60,303 nucleotides of DNA from Sulfuriferula multivorans. GTDB taxonomy: Bacteria > Pseudomonadota > Gammaproteobacteria > Burkholderiales > Sulfuriferulaceae. The stretch is from contig NZ_BGOW01000036.1 in the NCBI RefSeq assembly GCF_003851125.1, forward strand, positions 105,121-165,423, given 5' to 3'. Below, one piece after another: positions 7,973 through 16,674 of the stretch. How positions within the stretch are numbered: the first letter of the stretch is position 1; each line of letters opens with the position of its first letter. The notes under the pieces are model-generated. The model worked only from the letters and a program-made list of their open reading frames with translations. It had not been told where the DNA came from and ran no database searches. The position numbers and the translations under genes were made by a program.

Positions 7973-10204
7973 ATGAATAAACAACGCACACCAAGCTTCC
8001 AATCTCTTGAGTCCTATCGTGCAGTTCTTGTCGCGGTATTTCTCTTCGTTACTGTTTGGTATCTCACATGGCGGCTCGGAACCATAAATCCGCAGGCCAA
8101 GTTCTTCTCCTGGTTACTCTATGCGGCTGAGTTATATGGATTTGTAACGACACTCCTGCATTTGTTCATGACCTGGCGACTGACGGTACGCATTGCACCC
8201 CCGGCGTCGCGAGGGCTCAGCGTAGATGTTTTCATTCCCACTTTCAACGAACCGGTGCAATTGGTCAGGCGCACACTGTTGGCCACCATTCATATGGATT
8301 ACCCCCACGAGACCTGGTTGCTGGATGATGGCAACCGTCCTGAGATGGCCAGCCTGGCGGAGGATCTCGGGGTCCGTTATCTGGCGCGGGAGCGGAATAC
8401 TGATGCAAAGGCAGGAAATTTAAACCACGCGCTCGCAAACAGTTCGGCAGAATTTATCGCGGTATTTGATGCAGACCATGCCCCACAACAAAATTTCCTG
8501 ACCCATACTTTGGGCTATTTTAATGATCCTGCTGTGGCATTTGTGCAGACGCCCCAGGATTTCTTCAATCTGGATTCCTATCAGCACCGCCAGCAAACCA
8601 GGAAACACACCGTCTGGACCGAGCAGTCGCTGTTTTTCAGGGTGATCCAGCGGGGCAAAGACTACTGGAACGCCGCGTTCTTTTGCGGGAGTTGCGCGAC
8701 CCTGCGTCGCAGCGCTCTGGAGAAAATCGGCGGCTTCGCCACCGGAACGGTAACCGAGGATTTGCATACCTCCATTCGTCTCCATAAGCAGGGTTTCAAG
8801 TCTGTCTATCATGCCGAGCCCCTGGCGTTTGGCATCGCCCCGTCATCGGTGGTGCCTTTCCTGCAGCAGCGGATACGCTGGGGGCAGGGTGCGATGCAGG
8901 TCTGGCGCCAAGAACGGGTTCTGACGGGATCAGGGCTGACATTGGCTCAGCGGCTCAATTACTTCGCTTCGATGTTGACTTACTTCGACGGTTGGCAAAA
9001 AGGCTTGTTCTATATTGCTCCCGTAATCGTGCTGGTCACGGGCGTGATGCCGATCAGCGCGTTCGGCGCGGAATTCCTGTTGCACTTCATCCCTTACTAT
9101 CTATTGACATTCTGGGCCTTTGAAGAAGTGGGCAGAGGTTTCGGCCGTTCCATTTACATTGAGCAATACAATATGGGCCGTTTTGCGGCATTTGCATGGT
9201 CAACCCTGGGCTTGTTCCAGCGCCACCTGAAATTCCGGGTGACGTCCAAAGACCTTAGTCAGGCGGGCCAGACGGCCACATTTGTTTTACCTCAGATTGC
9301 CGTCATCCTTTTGAATGGATTGGCTGTTCCTGTCGGCATATTTTTGTTCGTCTATGCTGCACATCTTCCCCTTACCGGCTTGGCGGCCAATATCATTTGG
9401 GCAGGTATCAATCTTGCGCTGGCCCTCTCTGTGGTGTGGTTCTCGCTGCGCCGGGTTTCCTATACTCGTTCGGAGTATCGGTTTCCGATTCCCCTTCCGG
9501 CAAAGGTAACGATCAAGGACAGGCTTACCCTTTATGCGACGGTGGACAATATTTCATCGAGCGGCTGCTCCTTCTATGGCGCGTTTCCGCGGAATCTGGA
9601 ACCGGGTTCTCCCGTGCAAGGCGTGCTCGCCCTGCCAGCAGGAATGCTTCCTTTTCAGGGACGAGTCGTCTCCATTAAAACCGACAAGGGAAACGAATCC
9701 CGCGCACCGTCGGTAAGCTGCCATTTCGAGTGGAAAAATCCCCATGAGCGGGACCGGCTGGATCTTTTTCTGTATGGTTCGGACTTGCAGTGGCATCTTC
9801 TGCAGTTGTCCGAGCGCGTACTAACCCCGCTAGAGTGGGCATTCAGCCGATTCAGTGAGGATGGGCGCCATCGCATTCCGTCTCCAGCCCACTGGAATAC
9901 CATGTTGTACGACGTGGATGGAGAGGAGACAGGCCGGCTTGGATTGGTTTCTACCCCGCTGGACAATCAGTCCGAACGGGCCATGATAACCTTCACCCCA
10001 CTTGCCACCGGCGCGGTTGTGTTTCTGCGTTCCTTTACCCGGACGGAGCAGCGTCGATATCATCTGAAAGTTACTGGTGTGAGACAAATTCAAAGTCCGG
10101 TAGCACCTATTTTCTATTACCAGACCGAGTTGTGTGAGGCAGAGACAAAATGCAAAGAAAATTTCGTGACAGCGCCAAGAGTGCAACCCTCTTCCGCTGC
10201 ATGA
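7973..10204 (+). CDS. Cellulose synthase-like glycosyltransferase with PilZ domain (BcsA-like)
   Basis: This 743-residue inner-membrane GT2 enzyme has two N-terminal membrane helices (about 17-36 and 45-65), a catalytic GT-A domain and further helices from about 330 onward. The processive-synthase signature is complete: D166-A-D168, the TED base ending at D263, and Q299-R-I-R-W303. The C-terminal PilZ domain keeps the c-di-GMP motif: R499-SEY-R503 and N526-I-S-S-S-G531. It probably polymerises and exports a beta-glucan such as cellulose when c-di-GMP is bound. BcsB, BcsZ and BcsC genes are absent nearby. The stop overlaps the next gene (ATGA). A sigma-54-like promoter lies just upstream. Confidence 0.9.
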   Translation: MNKQRTPSFQSLESYRAVLVAVFLFVTVWYLTWRLGTINPQAKFFSWLLYAAELYGFVTTLLHLFMTWRLTVRIAPPASRGLSVDVFIPTFNEPVQLVRRTLLATIHMDYPHETWLLDDGNRPEMASLAEDLGVRYLARERNTDAKAGNLNHALANSSAEFIAVFDADHAPQQNFLTHTLGYFNDPAVAFVQTPQDFFNLDSYQHRQQTRKHTVWTEQSLFFRVIQRGKDYWNAAFFCGSCATLRRSALEKIGGFATGTVTEDLHTSIRLHKQGFKSVYHAEPLAFGIAPSSVVPFLQQRIRWGQGAMQVWRQERVLTGSGLTLAQRLNYFASMLTYFDGWQKGLFYIAPVIVLVTGVMPISAFGAEFLLHFIPYYLLTFWAFEEVGRGFGRSIYIEQYNMGRFAAFAWSTLGLFQRHLKFRVTSKDLSQAGQTATFVLPQIAVILLNGLAVPVGIFLFVYAAHLPLTGLAANIIWAGINLALALSVVWFSLRRVSYTRSEYRFPIPLPAKVTIKDRLTLYATVDNISSSGCSFYGAFPRNLEPGSPVQGVLALPAGMLPFQGRVVSIKTDKGNESRAPSVSCHFEWKNPHERDRLDLFLYGSDLQWHLLQLSERVLTPLEWAFSRFSEDGRHRIPSPAHWNTMLYDVDGEETGRLGLVSTPLDNQSERAMITFTPLATGAVVFLRSFTRTEQRRYHLKVTGVRQIQSPVAPIFYYQTELCEAETKCKENFVTAPRVQPSSAA

Positions 10205-10890
10205 TGATGCGACTACTACTCGGCACCTTGCTGGCGGGAGCGATGGTGAGCGCCAGCGCTGCGGAGGGCATCACTCTCGGTGGAATGGAGACTGACGGAG
10301 CAAATTCCTATCTCTATGCCGGCATACTTGCTCCCGTCGGCCCCGGTCCAATGGGGAATGGTCTGGTTCAGCGGTACTGGATCGATCATGTCGAATATCG
10401 TTACGCCAGTGCGGGACAAACAGTCAAAGCCGAGGGCTGGGGTGCCGAGGCGGCCTTGGGTTTTCAGGGAGCGGAGCGAGACCGGTGGTGGGGAACCTAC
10501 CTTGGTGCTGTCTGCAGGGATACCCGGCTCAGCCCGGATGACCCCAACAGCCGAGCCCGAGGAGAGTCGGTGAGGCTCAAGGTGCAGGCTGAGATGCAGG
10601 CCCCCATTGCCGCCAATTGGTCCGCGAATGGAAACCTGAGCTATATCCTCGGCCAAAAGGCATACTGGGCAAGACTTCGTCTACTCACCCCGTTCGGTAA
10701 CGGCATGCATATCGGCCCGGAGTTGCTCCTGCAAGGCGACCCGAACTACAACGCGCGCCAGTTCGGACTGGTTCTCGCAAACCTGCGCCTTGCTCAATCC
10801 ATCGACACGGCGATAAAGATGGGCGTCCGCCACACATCTGGCGAAGCAGCAAGAGCCTATTTCGGTATTGAATTCGGGCGGGCTTTTTGA
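10201..10890 (+). CDS. bcsS: Cellulose biosynthesis protein BcsS-like
   Basis: The 229-residue protein has a signal peptide (ending SASA-AEG) and a beta-rich outer-membrane-like body. Aromatic repeats and phrases typical of the BcsS family are present: QRYWIDHVEYRY, AALGFQGAE, RLSPDDPNSRARG, YWARLRLL and ending FGIEFGRAF. BcsS accompanies cellulose synthase genes in several alpha- and betaproteobacteria; its exact role is unproven. I chose the ATG at 10201 because it overlaps the synthase stop. A start 51 bases upstream would add a polar leader before the signal peptide. Confidence 0.8.
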   Translation: MMMRLLLGTLLAGAMVSASAAEGITLGGMETDGANSYLYAGILAPVGPGPMGNGLVQRYWIDHVEYRYASAGQTVKAEGWGAEAALGFQGAERDRWWGTYLGAVCRDTRLSPDDPNSRARGESVRLKVQAEMQAPIAANWSANGNLSYILGQKAYWARLRLLTPFGNGMHIGPELLLQGDPNYNARQFGLVLANLRLAQSIDTAIKMGVRHTSGEAARAYFGIEFGRAF

Positions 10891-10906
10891 CTGCTGGAGG
10901 CACAGT

Positions 10907-11023
10907 GTGTCCAAAGCCGGCGTGGAGCCACAGTCACTGATGCAGATATGGACGCAGGAATGGGAAATGCGTTACCCCAACATGCGCATCAATACCCTGA
11001 CCCCGGGGCCGGTGGCCTGCTGA
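10907..11023 (+). pseudogene. Fragment of a short-chain dehydrogenase (YciK-like)
   Basis: The frame reads VSKAGVEPQSLMQIWTQEWE and then NMRINTLTPGPVA before a TGA. This is the part of an SDR fold just after the catalytic Tyr-Lys, including the conserved R-I-N-T-x-x-P-G stretch. The Rossmann N-terminus and catalytic tyrosine are absent upstream, so this is only a remnant. It suggests a deletion at this junction beside repeat copy B. Confidence 0.55.
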
Positions 11024-11158
11024 TCCTACCTCCGAAAAACGTTTCTCTTAGCGATGCTCTGAACAACCCGCCTGTCGCGCAGCGGTAGACGGCTGCACTT
11101 CAAATTTTCAAACGGCAGTGCGGAAAACACCGGAACATCGGGAAATCATCGGGCTCAC

Positions 11159-11345
11159 GTCTTGCATTAACACATGCCATAGCTAATTAGCGCGGCTATG
11201 CGACGAGTATCGCTTGAACATGGTTCGCCGGGCTGCCCCGGTAAGTAAACATTGGCACGAAGGATGGAAGGCGACGTAAGGGCGACCAACTGCGTCGTCC
11301 CTTTGAGGTGCCTTCCTCTAAGCGGTCAAGCGGGCCCTGCAAACG
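11159..11345. repeat. Degenerate repeat, copy B
   Basis: It begins GTCTTGCATTAACACAT, identical to copy A over 17 bases, then GCGACGAGTATCGCTTGAACATGG (one change from A). A more diverged GAAGGCGAC...CTGCGTCGTCCC stretch matches AAGAAGGCCACC...CTGCGCCGCCCC of copy A. It ends at the stop of the DsrE-family gene on the other strand. No coding function is seen. Confidence 0.6.
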
Positions 11346-11346
11346 A

Positions 11347-11781
11347 TCAGGGCTGAATCTGAACGTAGCCTTGCTGCACCAACTCGATCAGGCGTGCCAC
11401 GGCACCTGCGTTCACCTTCACGCCTGGCAACAGGTCATCGTTTACCCAGTGGTGCGCCTTCATCGACACGGCGCATTCCTCCATCTGAACGCCCTGTTTC
11501 AGCAACTCGGCGATAGTGCCCTTGTAGGGGTTGCCGGTGTTGACGTGACGATAGGCGTTGTAGGCCTTGTCGTTGAGGGCCATGTAGGCGGCGTCGCCGT
11601 GAAAGATGCCGATGATCTTGCCCTTGGTCCCATCCTTCACGTAGCGCTCGGCGAGCAGATGCATGTAATGGATGCCGACCGGCGTGTCGCCAGCAAAGGC
11701 AAGGTGGTCCATGTTGAACACCGCATTGGCCTGTTTCAGCGTGATGGGGATGTCCACGTGCAGCGTCGGTTGCGTCATCAT
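11347..11781 (-). CDS. DsrE-family protein
   Basis: The 144-residue protein resembles DsrE/DsrF-like proteins: NMDHLAFAGDTPVG, GIFHGDAAYMALND and the cysteine-containing GVQMEECAVSMKA. The single conserved cysteine lies where sulfur-relay DsrE proteins carry their active cysteine. Family relatives are often exported. Here the in-frame start (ATGATG) has a weak ribosome site and no signal peptide. A better ribosome site (GAGG) precedes another ATG at 11838, in a different frame, that encodes MIKKSFHRKKPAS and then stops. The N-terminus may therefore be frameshifted. Confidence 0.75.
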   Translation of the reverse strand: MMTQPTLHVDIPITLKQANAVFNMDHLAFAGDTPVGIHYMHLLAERYVKDGTKGKIIGIFHGDAAYMALNDKAYNAYRHVNTGNPYKGTIAELLKQGVQMEECAVSMKAHHWVNDDLLPGVKVNAGAVARLIELVQQGYVQIQP

Positions 11782-12053
11782 GTCATCCGATCTGGCAGCG
11801 CATGATGGACGCTGGCTTTTTTCTGTGGAACGATTTCTTGATCATGTTTACCTCGTGCAGTGAACTATTGCCAGATCGGGAGGTATAAAGTCTCGTTGAG
11901 GGGCTGTGGATGTCCGAACTTCCTGCCGCAGAAAAATTTCCGGCGCTTAGTCCGGCTAACTACAAACTGAGACAAGGGGTGGCGACCGAAGTTTCGTAAG
12001 CGGCCATCCAGGGTTTAAGCCACCGGCTTTAGCAGATGCTTGTTTAGTTCCGG

Positions 12054-13613
12054 GTGTGCTGTGTTATAGTTTTTTCAATACTGATTATTATAAAAATCCA
12101 ACAGCCCGTGACAGGACATCTTCTAGAAGGCAAAAGCCTCGAGTGGCTTTTGGAATCCGCCACCGATGCAATGATCATCACCGACCGGGAAGGACTGATC
12201 ATCCTCGCCAACCCTCCGGTCGAGCGGCTGTTCGGCTATCCGCGCCAGGAACTGATCGGAAAGCCGATGGAAATCCTGCTGCCGGAACGCTTCCGCCAGG
12301 CGCATGGCTCCCAGCGTATGGGTTATTTCACCCAGCCGCGCGCGCGCGGCATGGGCACGGGAATGGATCTTCTCGGCCAGCGCCAGGACGGCAGCGAGTT
12401 CCCGGTGGACGTGAGCCTTTCCCCGCTCAAGACCGAGCAGGGGCTGCTGGTGATGGCGACGATTCACGACATCACGCGCCGCAGGCAGGCCGAAGAGGCA
12501 CTGCGCGAGAGCGACGCACGCATGCGGGCAATCTTCGACACTGCTGTGGACGGCATTGTCACCATCGATGAACACGGCATCATCGAACGTTTTAATCCCG
12601 CCGCCGAGCGCATGTTCGGCTACAGCGAAGCCAAGGTGGCCGGCAACAATGTTTCCATGCTGATGCCCTCTCCCTACCGCGAAGCGCACGACGGTTACCT
12701 CGCCCACTACCTGCAGACCGGCGAGAAAAAAATCATTGGCATCGGCCGCGAGGTGGTGGGGCTGCGCAAAGACGGCACGACCTTTCCGATGGATCTGGCG
12801 GTGGGCGAAACGCGCCTGGGCGAGCGCCGCATGTTCGCCGGAACCGTGCGTGACATCAGCGAGCGCAAGCGCGCAGAAGAGCAACGGGCGCTCCTGGTAC
12901 ATGAACTGGAAAGTGCCAACGAAGAGCTCAAAAACTTCGCCTATGTCGTCTCCCACGATCTCAAGGCGCCGCTGCGCGCCATCGGTTCGCTGGCGGACTG
13001 GCTTTCCGCCGATTACGCCGACAAGTTCGACGCCGAGGGCAAGGAGCATATGCGCCTTCTGGTCAGCCGCGTGCGTCGCATGGACAGCCTGATTGACGGC
13101 ATCTTGCTGTACTCGCGTGTGGGCCGGGTCAAGGAAACCGCCCTGCCGGTGGATCTCGACAGGCTGGTGCACGAAGTGATCGATCTGCTCGCGCCCTCGC
13201 CGAACATCGCGGTGACCATCGAAAACCCGCTACCCACCATCGTGATTGAACCAACCCGCATCCAGCAGGTATTCCAGAACCTGCTTTCCAATGCCATCAA
13301 ATACCTGGACAAACCCGACGGCAAAATCCGCGTCGGCTGCGCCGCCGAGGGCAGCGAATGGAAGTTCAGCGTGGCCGACAACGGTCCGGGGATTGAAGAG
13401 CGGCATTTTGAGCGTATCTTTCAATTATTCCAGACGCTCACCCCGCGCGACAAGGTGGAAAGCACCGGCGTCGGCCTTTCTCTGGTCAAGAAGATCGTGG
13501 AGATGTACGGCGGCCGGGTCTGGGTCGAATCCAGCATGGGCGAAGGCAGCACCTTTTTCTTCACCCTCCCGCGAACTAAAACAGGCATTCGTTCAAACAA
13601 AGGAAAAACTTAA
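12054..13613 (+). CDS. PAS-PAS sensor histidine kinase
   Basis: The 519-residue kinase has two PAS domains (about residues 28-145 and 150-275), each ending in a PAC motif (HDITRRRQAEE, RDISERKRAEE). The dimerisation domain has the phospho-acceptor H301 in VVSHDLKAPLRA. The ATPase domain has an N-box (QNLLSNAIKYLD), G1 (DNGPGIEE) and G2 (GVGLSLVKKI). The short hydrophobic N-terminus (VIVFSILIII) may be a membrane anchor or may lie upstream of the true start. The phytochrome-kinase-like core and the Rcp1-like regulator 3 bases downstream make a cognate pair. Confidence 0.92.
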   Translation: MCCVIVFSILIIIKIQQPVTGHLLEGKSLEWLLESATDAMIITDREGLIILANPPVERLFGYPRQELIGKPMEILLPERFRQAHGSQRMGYFTQPRARGMGTGMDLLGQRQDGSEFPVDVSLSPLKTEQGLLVMATIHDITRRRQAEEALRESDARMRAIFDTAVDGIVTIDEHGIIERFNPAAERMFGYSEAKVAGNNVSMLMPSPYREAHDGYLAHYLQTGEKKIIGIGREVVGLRKDGTTFPMDLAVGETRLGERRMFAGTVRDISERKRAEEQRALLVHELESANEELKNFAYVVSHDLKAPLRAIGSLADWLSADYADKFDAEGKEHMRLLVSRVRRMDSLIDGILLYSRVGRVKETALPVDLDRLVHEVIDLLAPSPNIAVTIENPLPTIVIEPTRIQQVFQNLLSNAIKYLDKPDGKIRVGCAAEGSEWKFSVADNGPGIEERHFERIFQLFQTLTPRDKVESTGVGLSLVKKIVEMYGGRVWVESSMGEGSTFFFTLPRTKTGIRSNKGKT

Positions 13614-13615
13614 TC

Positions 13616-14032
13616 ATGAGATTCGCCAATCAACCCATCCTGCTGGTGGAAGACGACGAAGTGGACGCCATGACGGTGAAGCGCGCGCTGAAGGATCTGC
13701 ATGTCACCAACCCCTTGGTGCTCCGGGAAAACGGCGAGGAGGCGCTGGCCTACCTGCGCGACCCGAACAATGAAAAACCCTGCCTGATTCTGCTCGATCT
13801 CAACATGCCGGTCATGGGCGGCATCGAGTTCCTGCAGGTAGACAAGCATGACGATACGTTGAAGGCCATCCCGGTGGTAGTACTGACCACCTCGCAGGAG
13901 CAGCAGGACAAGGTGGCGAGTTTCAACCTGGGGGTCGCCGGCTACATGGCCAAGCCAGTGGCCTACCAGCAGTTCGTGGAAGTCATGCGCACCATCAACG
14001 CCTATTGGACCATCAGCGAGATCCCGCAATGA
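13616..14032 (+). CDS. Single-domain response regulator (Rcp1/CheY-like)
   Basis: This 138-residue receiver domain has no output domain. Acidic pocket VEDDEVD is at the N-terminus, the phospho-acceptor is D61 in LILLDLNMPVMGG, followed by VVLTTSQEQQD and the conserved K in MAKPV. It follows the histidine kinase and overlaps the next gene by ATGA, so it probably relays phosphate from the kinase, perhaps to the downstream REC-GGDEF-EAL protein. Confidence 0.93.
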   Translation: MRFANQPILLVEDDEVDAMTVKRALKDLHVTNPLVLRENGEEALAYLRDPNNEKPCLILLDLNMPVMGGIEFLQVDKHDDTLKAIPVVVLTTSQEQQDKVASFNLGVAGYMAKPVAYQQFVEVMRTINAYWTISEIPQ

Positions 14033-16674
14033 GCAAACCGCAGATCCGCGTGCTCGTGGTCGAAGACGATGCGGTGGACCGCATGGCCTGCCGCCGTGCG
14101 CTCGCACGGGACGCGGACTTCGAATTCGTTATCGCCGAGGCCGAAACGGGCGGGGAGGGGTTGCGGCTCGCCCACGGTCAGAAACCGGACTGCGTGCTGC
14201 TCGACTTCCATCTGCCCGACATGAACGGCCTGGAGTTTCTGGCCGAACTGCGAAACGACCTGGGTGAAATTCCGGTGCCGGTGATGATGCTGACCGGCGC
14301 CGACAACGCGTCGGTGGCAGTCGAAGCCATGAAACGCGGTGCGCAGGACTATCTGGTCAAGGATGTGAACCGTCAATACCTGGAGTTGCTGCCCGCCGTC
14401 ATCCAGCGCGTGCTGCGCGAGCGGCGGATGCTGCTGGAGAAGCAGCACGCCGAGAACAAACTGGCCCAGGCCGAAGCGAAGTACCGTTCCCTGGTAGAGC
14501 AGATTCCCGCTATCACCTACACTGCCGCGCTGGATGTATCCGGCAAGCTGCTCTACGTGAGCCCGCAGCTCGAGGCACTGGGCTATTTACCGGAGGAATG
14601 GATCGCTGAAGTCGGCGCTCTGCGCAGCCATGTGCATCCCGATGACCAAATACGGGCAGTGGAGGAATTCGACCGCGTACGCGCTACCGGCAAGCCGCTG
14701 CGCTGCGAATACCGCCTGCTTGCCCGCAATGGAGCCATCGTATGGTTTCGCGACGAAGCCAGTGTGGTGCGTGACGAAGCGGGGAATCCGCTGTTTCTGC
14801 AAGGCATTCTGGTGGACATCAGTGAAAGCAAGCGGGTGGAGAAGGAACTCAGGGAACATCGCTACCGTCTTGAGGAACTCGTGGCAAAGCGCACCAACGC
14901 GCTTACCAAGGCGAATGAGCACTTGCGCAAGGATGTCATCGAGCTCAGAAGGGCGGAAGAGGCGCTGTTTCAGGAAAAAGAACGCGCCCAGGTCACCCTC
15001 GAATCCATCGGCGATGCCGTCATCACCACCGATGCCGCCGGCAGGGTCGAATATCTGAATCCGGTTGCGGCACAGTTTACCGGCTGGAGCTCCACAGAAG
15101 CGCAAGGCCAGCCGCTGCAGCAAGTGTTCAACATCATCAACGAAACCAGCCGGGAACCGGTGGAAAGTCCGGTGGACCGCTGCCTGCGCGAAGGCCACGC
15201 CATCGGCCTGGCCAACCACAGCATTCTGCTACGCCGCGACGGCAGCGAACTCGCCGTCGCCGATACGGCCTCGCCCATCCACGACCGGCACGGGAAAACC
15301 ACCGGCGTCGTGATGGTGTTCCACAATGTTACCCAGGAACGCAAGCTGGCCCAGCAGCTATCCTACCAGGCAACCCACGACGCGCTTACCGGTCTCATCA
15401 ACCGGCGCGACTTCGAACAGCGTCTGGAACGCGCCCTGGCCAATGCACGTGCGGATGGCGCCGAGCACGCCCTGTGCTATCTCGATCTGGACCGTTTCAA
15501 GGTGATCAACGATACCTGCGGCCACGCCGCAGGCGACCAGTTGTTGCGCCAGCTGAGCGCCCTGCTGCTGGATCAGATGCGCAGCCGGGATACACTCGCC
15601 CGCCTCGGCGGCGACGAATTCGGCCTGCTGCTGGAGCACTGCCATCCCGAGCAGGCAATGCGCATTGCCGAAGAGTTGCTGCAAGCCGTGCAGCAGTTCA
15701 AGTTCGTGTGGGAAGGCAAAGTTCACAGTATCGGGGCCAGCATTGGTGTGGTTCCGGTCACGGCCGCGAGCGAGAGCCTGTCCGCCGTGCTGCGCGCTGC
15801 CGATGCGGCTTGCTACACCGCAAAAGGAAAGGGGCGCAACCGCGTCTATGTTTACCAGATCGATGAGGCCGAGCTGGCCCAACGCAACAGCGAAATGCAA
15901 TGGGTGGCGCGCATCACCCAGGCACTGGAAGAAGACCGGTTCGGGCTGTTCTGTCAGCCGATTGCTGAACTTGTCCCCCATGCCGGGGAGCGCGTCCATT
16001 ACGAAATTCTGCTGCGCATGCTGGAGCCAGACGGCCGGGTGATCGCGCCGGAGGCATTCCTGGCCGCCGCCGAACGCTATAACCTGATGCCTGCCATCGA
16101 CCGCTGGGTAGTGCGCAGGGTCATTTCCTGGCTGGCCGCGCAGCCTCCGGAAAGCGAGCAGCGGGCCGCCATCTATTCGATCAACCTGAGCGGCGCTTCG
16201 CTGGCCGACCATGCCATGCTGGACTTCATCCGGGAGCAACTGATCCTGAATCAGGTTCCGGGGAACATGCTGGGTTTTGAAATTGCGGAGGCAACGGCCA
16301 TTGCCAATCTGACCCAGGCTGCCCATTTCTTCCACGAGATAAGAAATCTGGGCTGCCGGACCACGCTCGACAATTTTGGCAGCGCCATGTTTTCCATCGC
16401 CAGCCTGAACGTGCTGCAGATGGATTACCTCAAGATCGACGGCTATTTCGTTAAGGACATTGCGCAGGATCGCATTGCGCAAGCGCTGGTGGATGCCATC
16501 AACCAGGTGGCGCACGAAATGTCGGCCAGGACCGTGGCCGGATGGACGGAAAGCCCGGCCAGCCTGGGCGCCCTGCAGGAGATTGGCGTGGACCATGTCC
16601 AGGGCTACGTCATCTGCAGACCGCGGCCATTGGCAGAATTGGGGAAGGAACAAGAACTTTCCTCCCCCCAATAA
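14029..16674 (+). CDS. Response regulator with PAS, GGDEF and degenerate EAL domains
   Basis: The 881-residue protein is REC (phospho-acceptor D59), PAS (about 140-280), coiled coil, PAS (about 310-440), GGDEF (G527-F531, intact) with an RSRD inhibitory site five residues upstream, and EAL. The GGDEF half should make c-di-GMP. The EAL half looks catalytically weak. It keeps E659-I-L and E751, but the DDFG motif is D781-N782-F-G and the usual AExVE glutamate is G838. The EAL may bind rather than cut c-di-GMP. The ATG at 14029 overlaps the previous stop; a start 24 bases earlier would overlap more of the receiver gene. Confidence 0.92.
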   Translation: MSKPQIRVLVVEDDAVDRMACRRALARDADFEFVIAEAETGGEGLRLAHGQKPDCVLLDFHLPDMNGLEFLAELRNDLGEIPVPVMMLTGADNASVAVEAMKRGAQDYLVKDVNRQYLELLPAVIQRVLRERRMLLEKQHAENKLAQAEAKYRSLVEQIPAITYTAALDVSGKLLYVSPQLEALGYLPEEWIAEVGALRSHVHPDDQIRAVEEFDRVRATGKPLRCEYRLLARNGAIVWFRDEASVVRDEAGNPLFLQGILVDISESKRVEKELREHRYRLEELVAKRTNALTKANEHLRKDVIELRRAEEALFQEKERAQVTLESIGDAVITTDAAGRVEYLNPVAAQFTGWSSTEAQGQPLQQVFNIINETSREPVESPVDRCLREGHAIGLANHSILLRRDGSELAVADTASPIHDRHGKTTGVVMVFHNVTQERKLAQQLSYQATHDALTGLINRRDFEQRLERALANARADGAEHALCYLDLDRFKVINDTCGHAAGDQLLRQLSALLLDQMRSRDTLARLGGDEFGLLLEHCHPEQAMRIAEELLQAVQQFKFVWEGKVHSIGASIGVVPVTAASESLSAVLRAADAACYTAKGKGRNRVYVYQIDEAELAQRNSEMQWVARITQALEEDRFGLFCQPIAELVPHAGERVHYEILLRMLEPDGRVIAPEAFLAAAERYNLMPAIDRWVVRRVISWLAAQPPESEQRAAIYSINLSGASLADHAMLDFIREQLILNQVPGNMLGFEIAEATAIANLTQAAHFFHEIRNLGCRTTLDNFGSAMFSIASLNVLQMDYLKIDGYFVKDIAQDRIAQALVDAINQVAHEMSARTVAGWTESPASLGALQEIGVDHVQGYVICRPRPLAELGKEQELSSPQ

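Larger units (their letters stand above)
10891..11346. other. Interval with SDR fragment and repeat copy B
   Basis: It contains the 39-codon SDR-like fragment at 10907-11023 and repeat copy B from 11159 onward, each listed separately. Nothing recognised lies between them, and no intact gene is seen. Confidence 0.6.

Noticed and set aside
12123-13172. 349-codon open frame on the minus strand
   Set aside because: Antisense to the histidine kinase; composition artefact.
15358-16671. 437-codon open frame on the minus strand
   Set aside because: Antisense to the GGDEF-EAL region, whose motifs are all on the plus strand.
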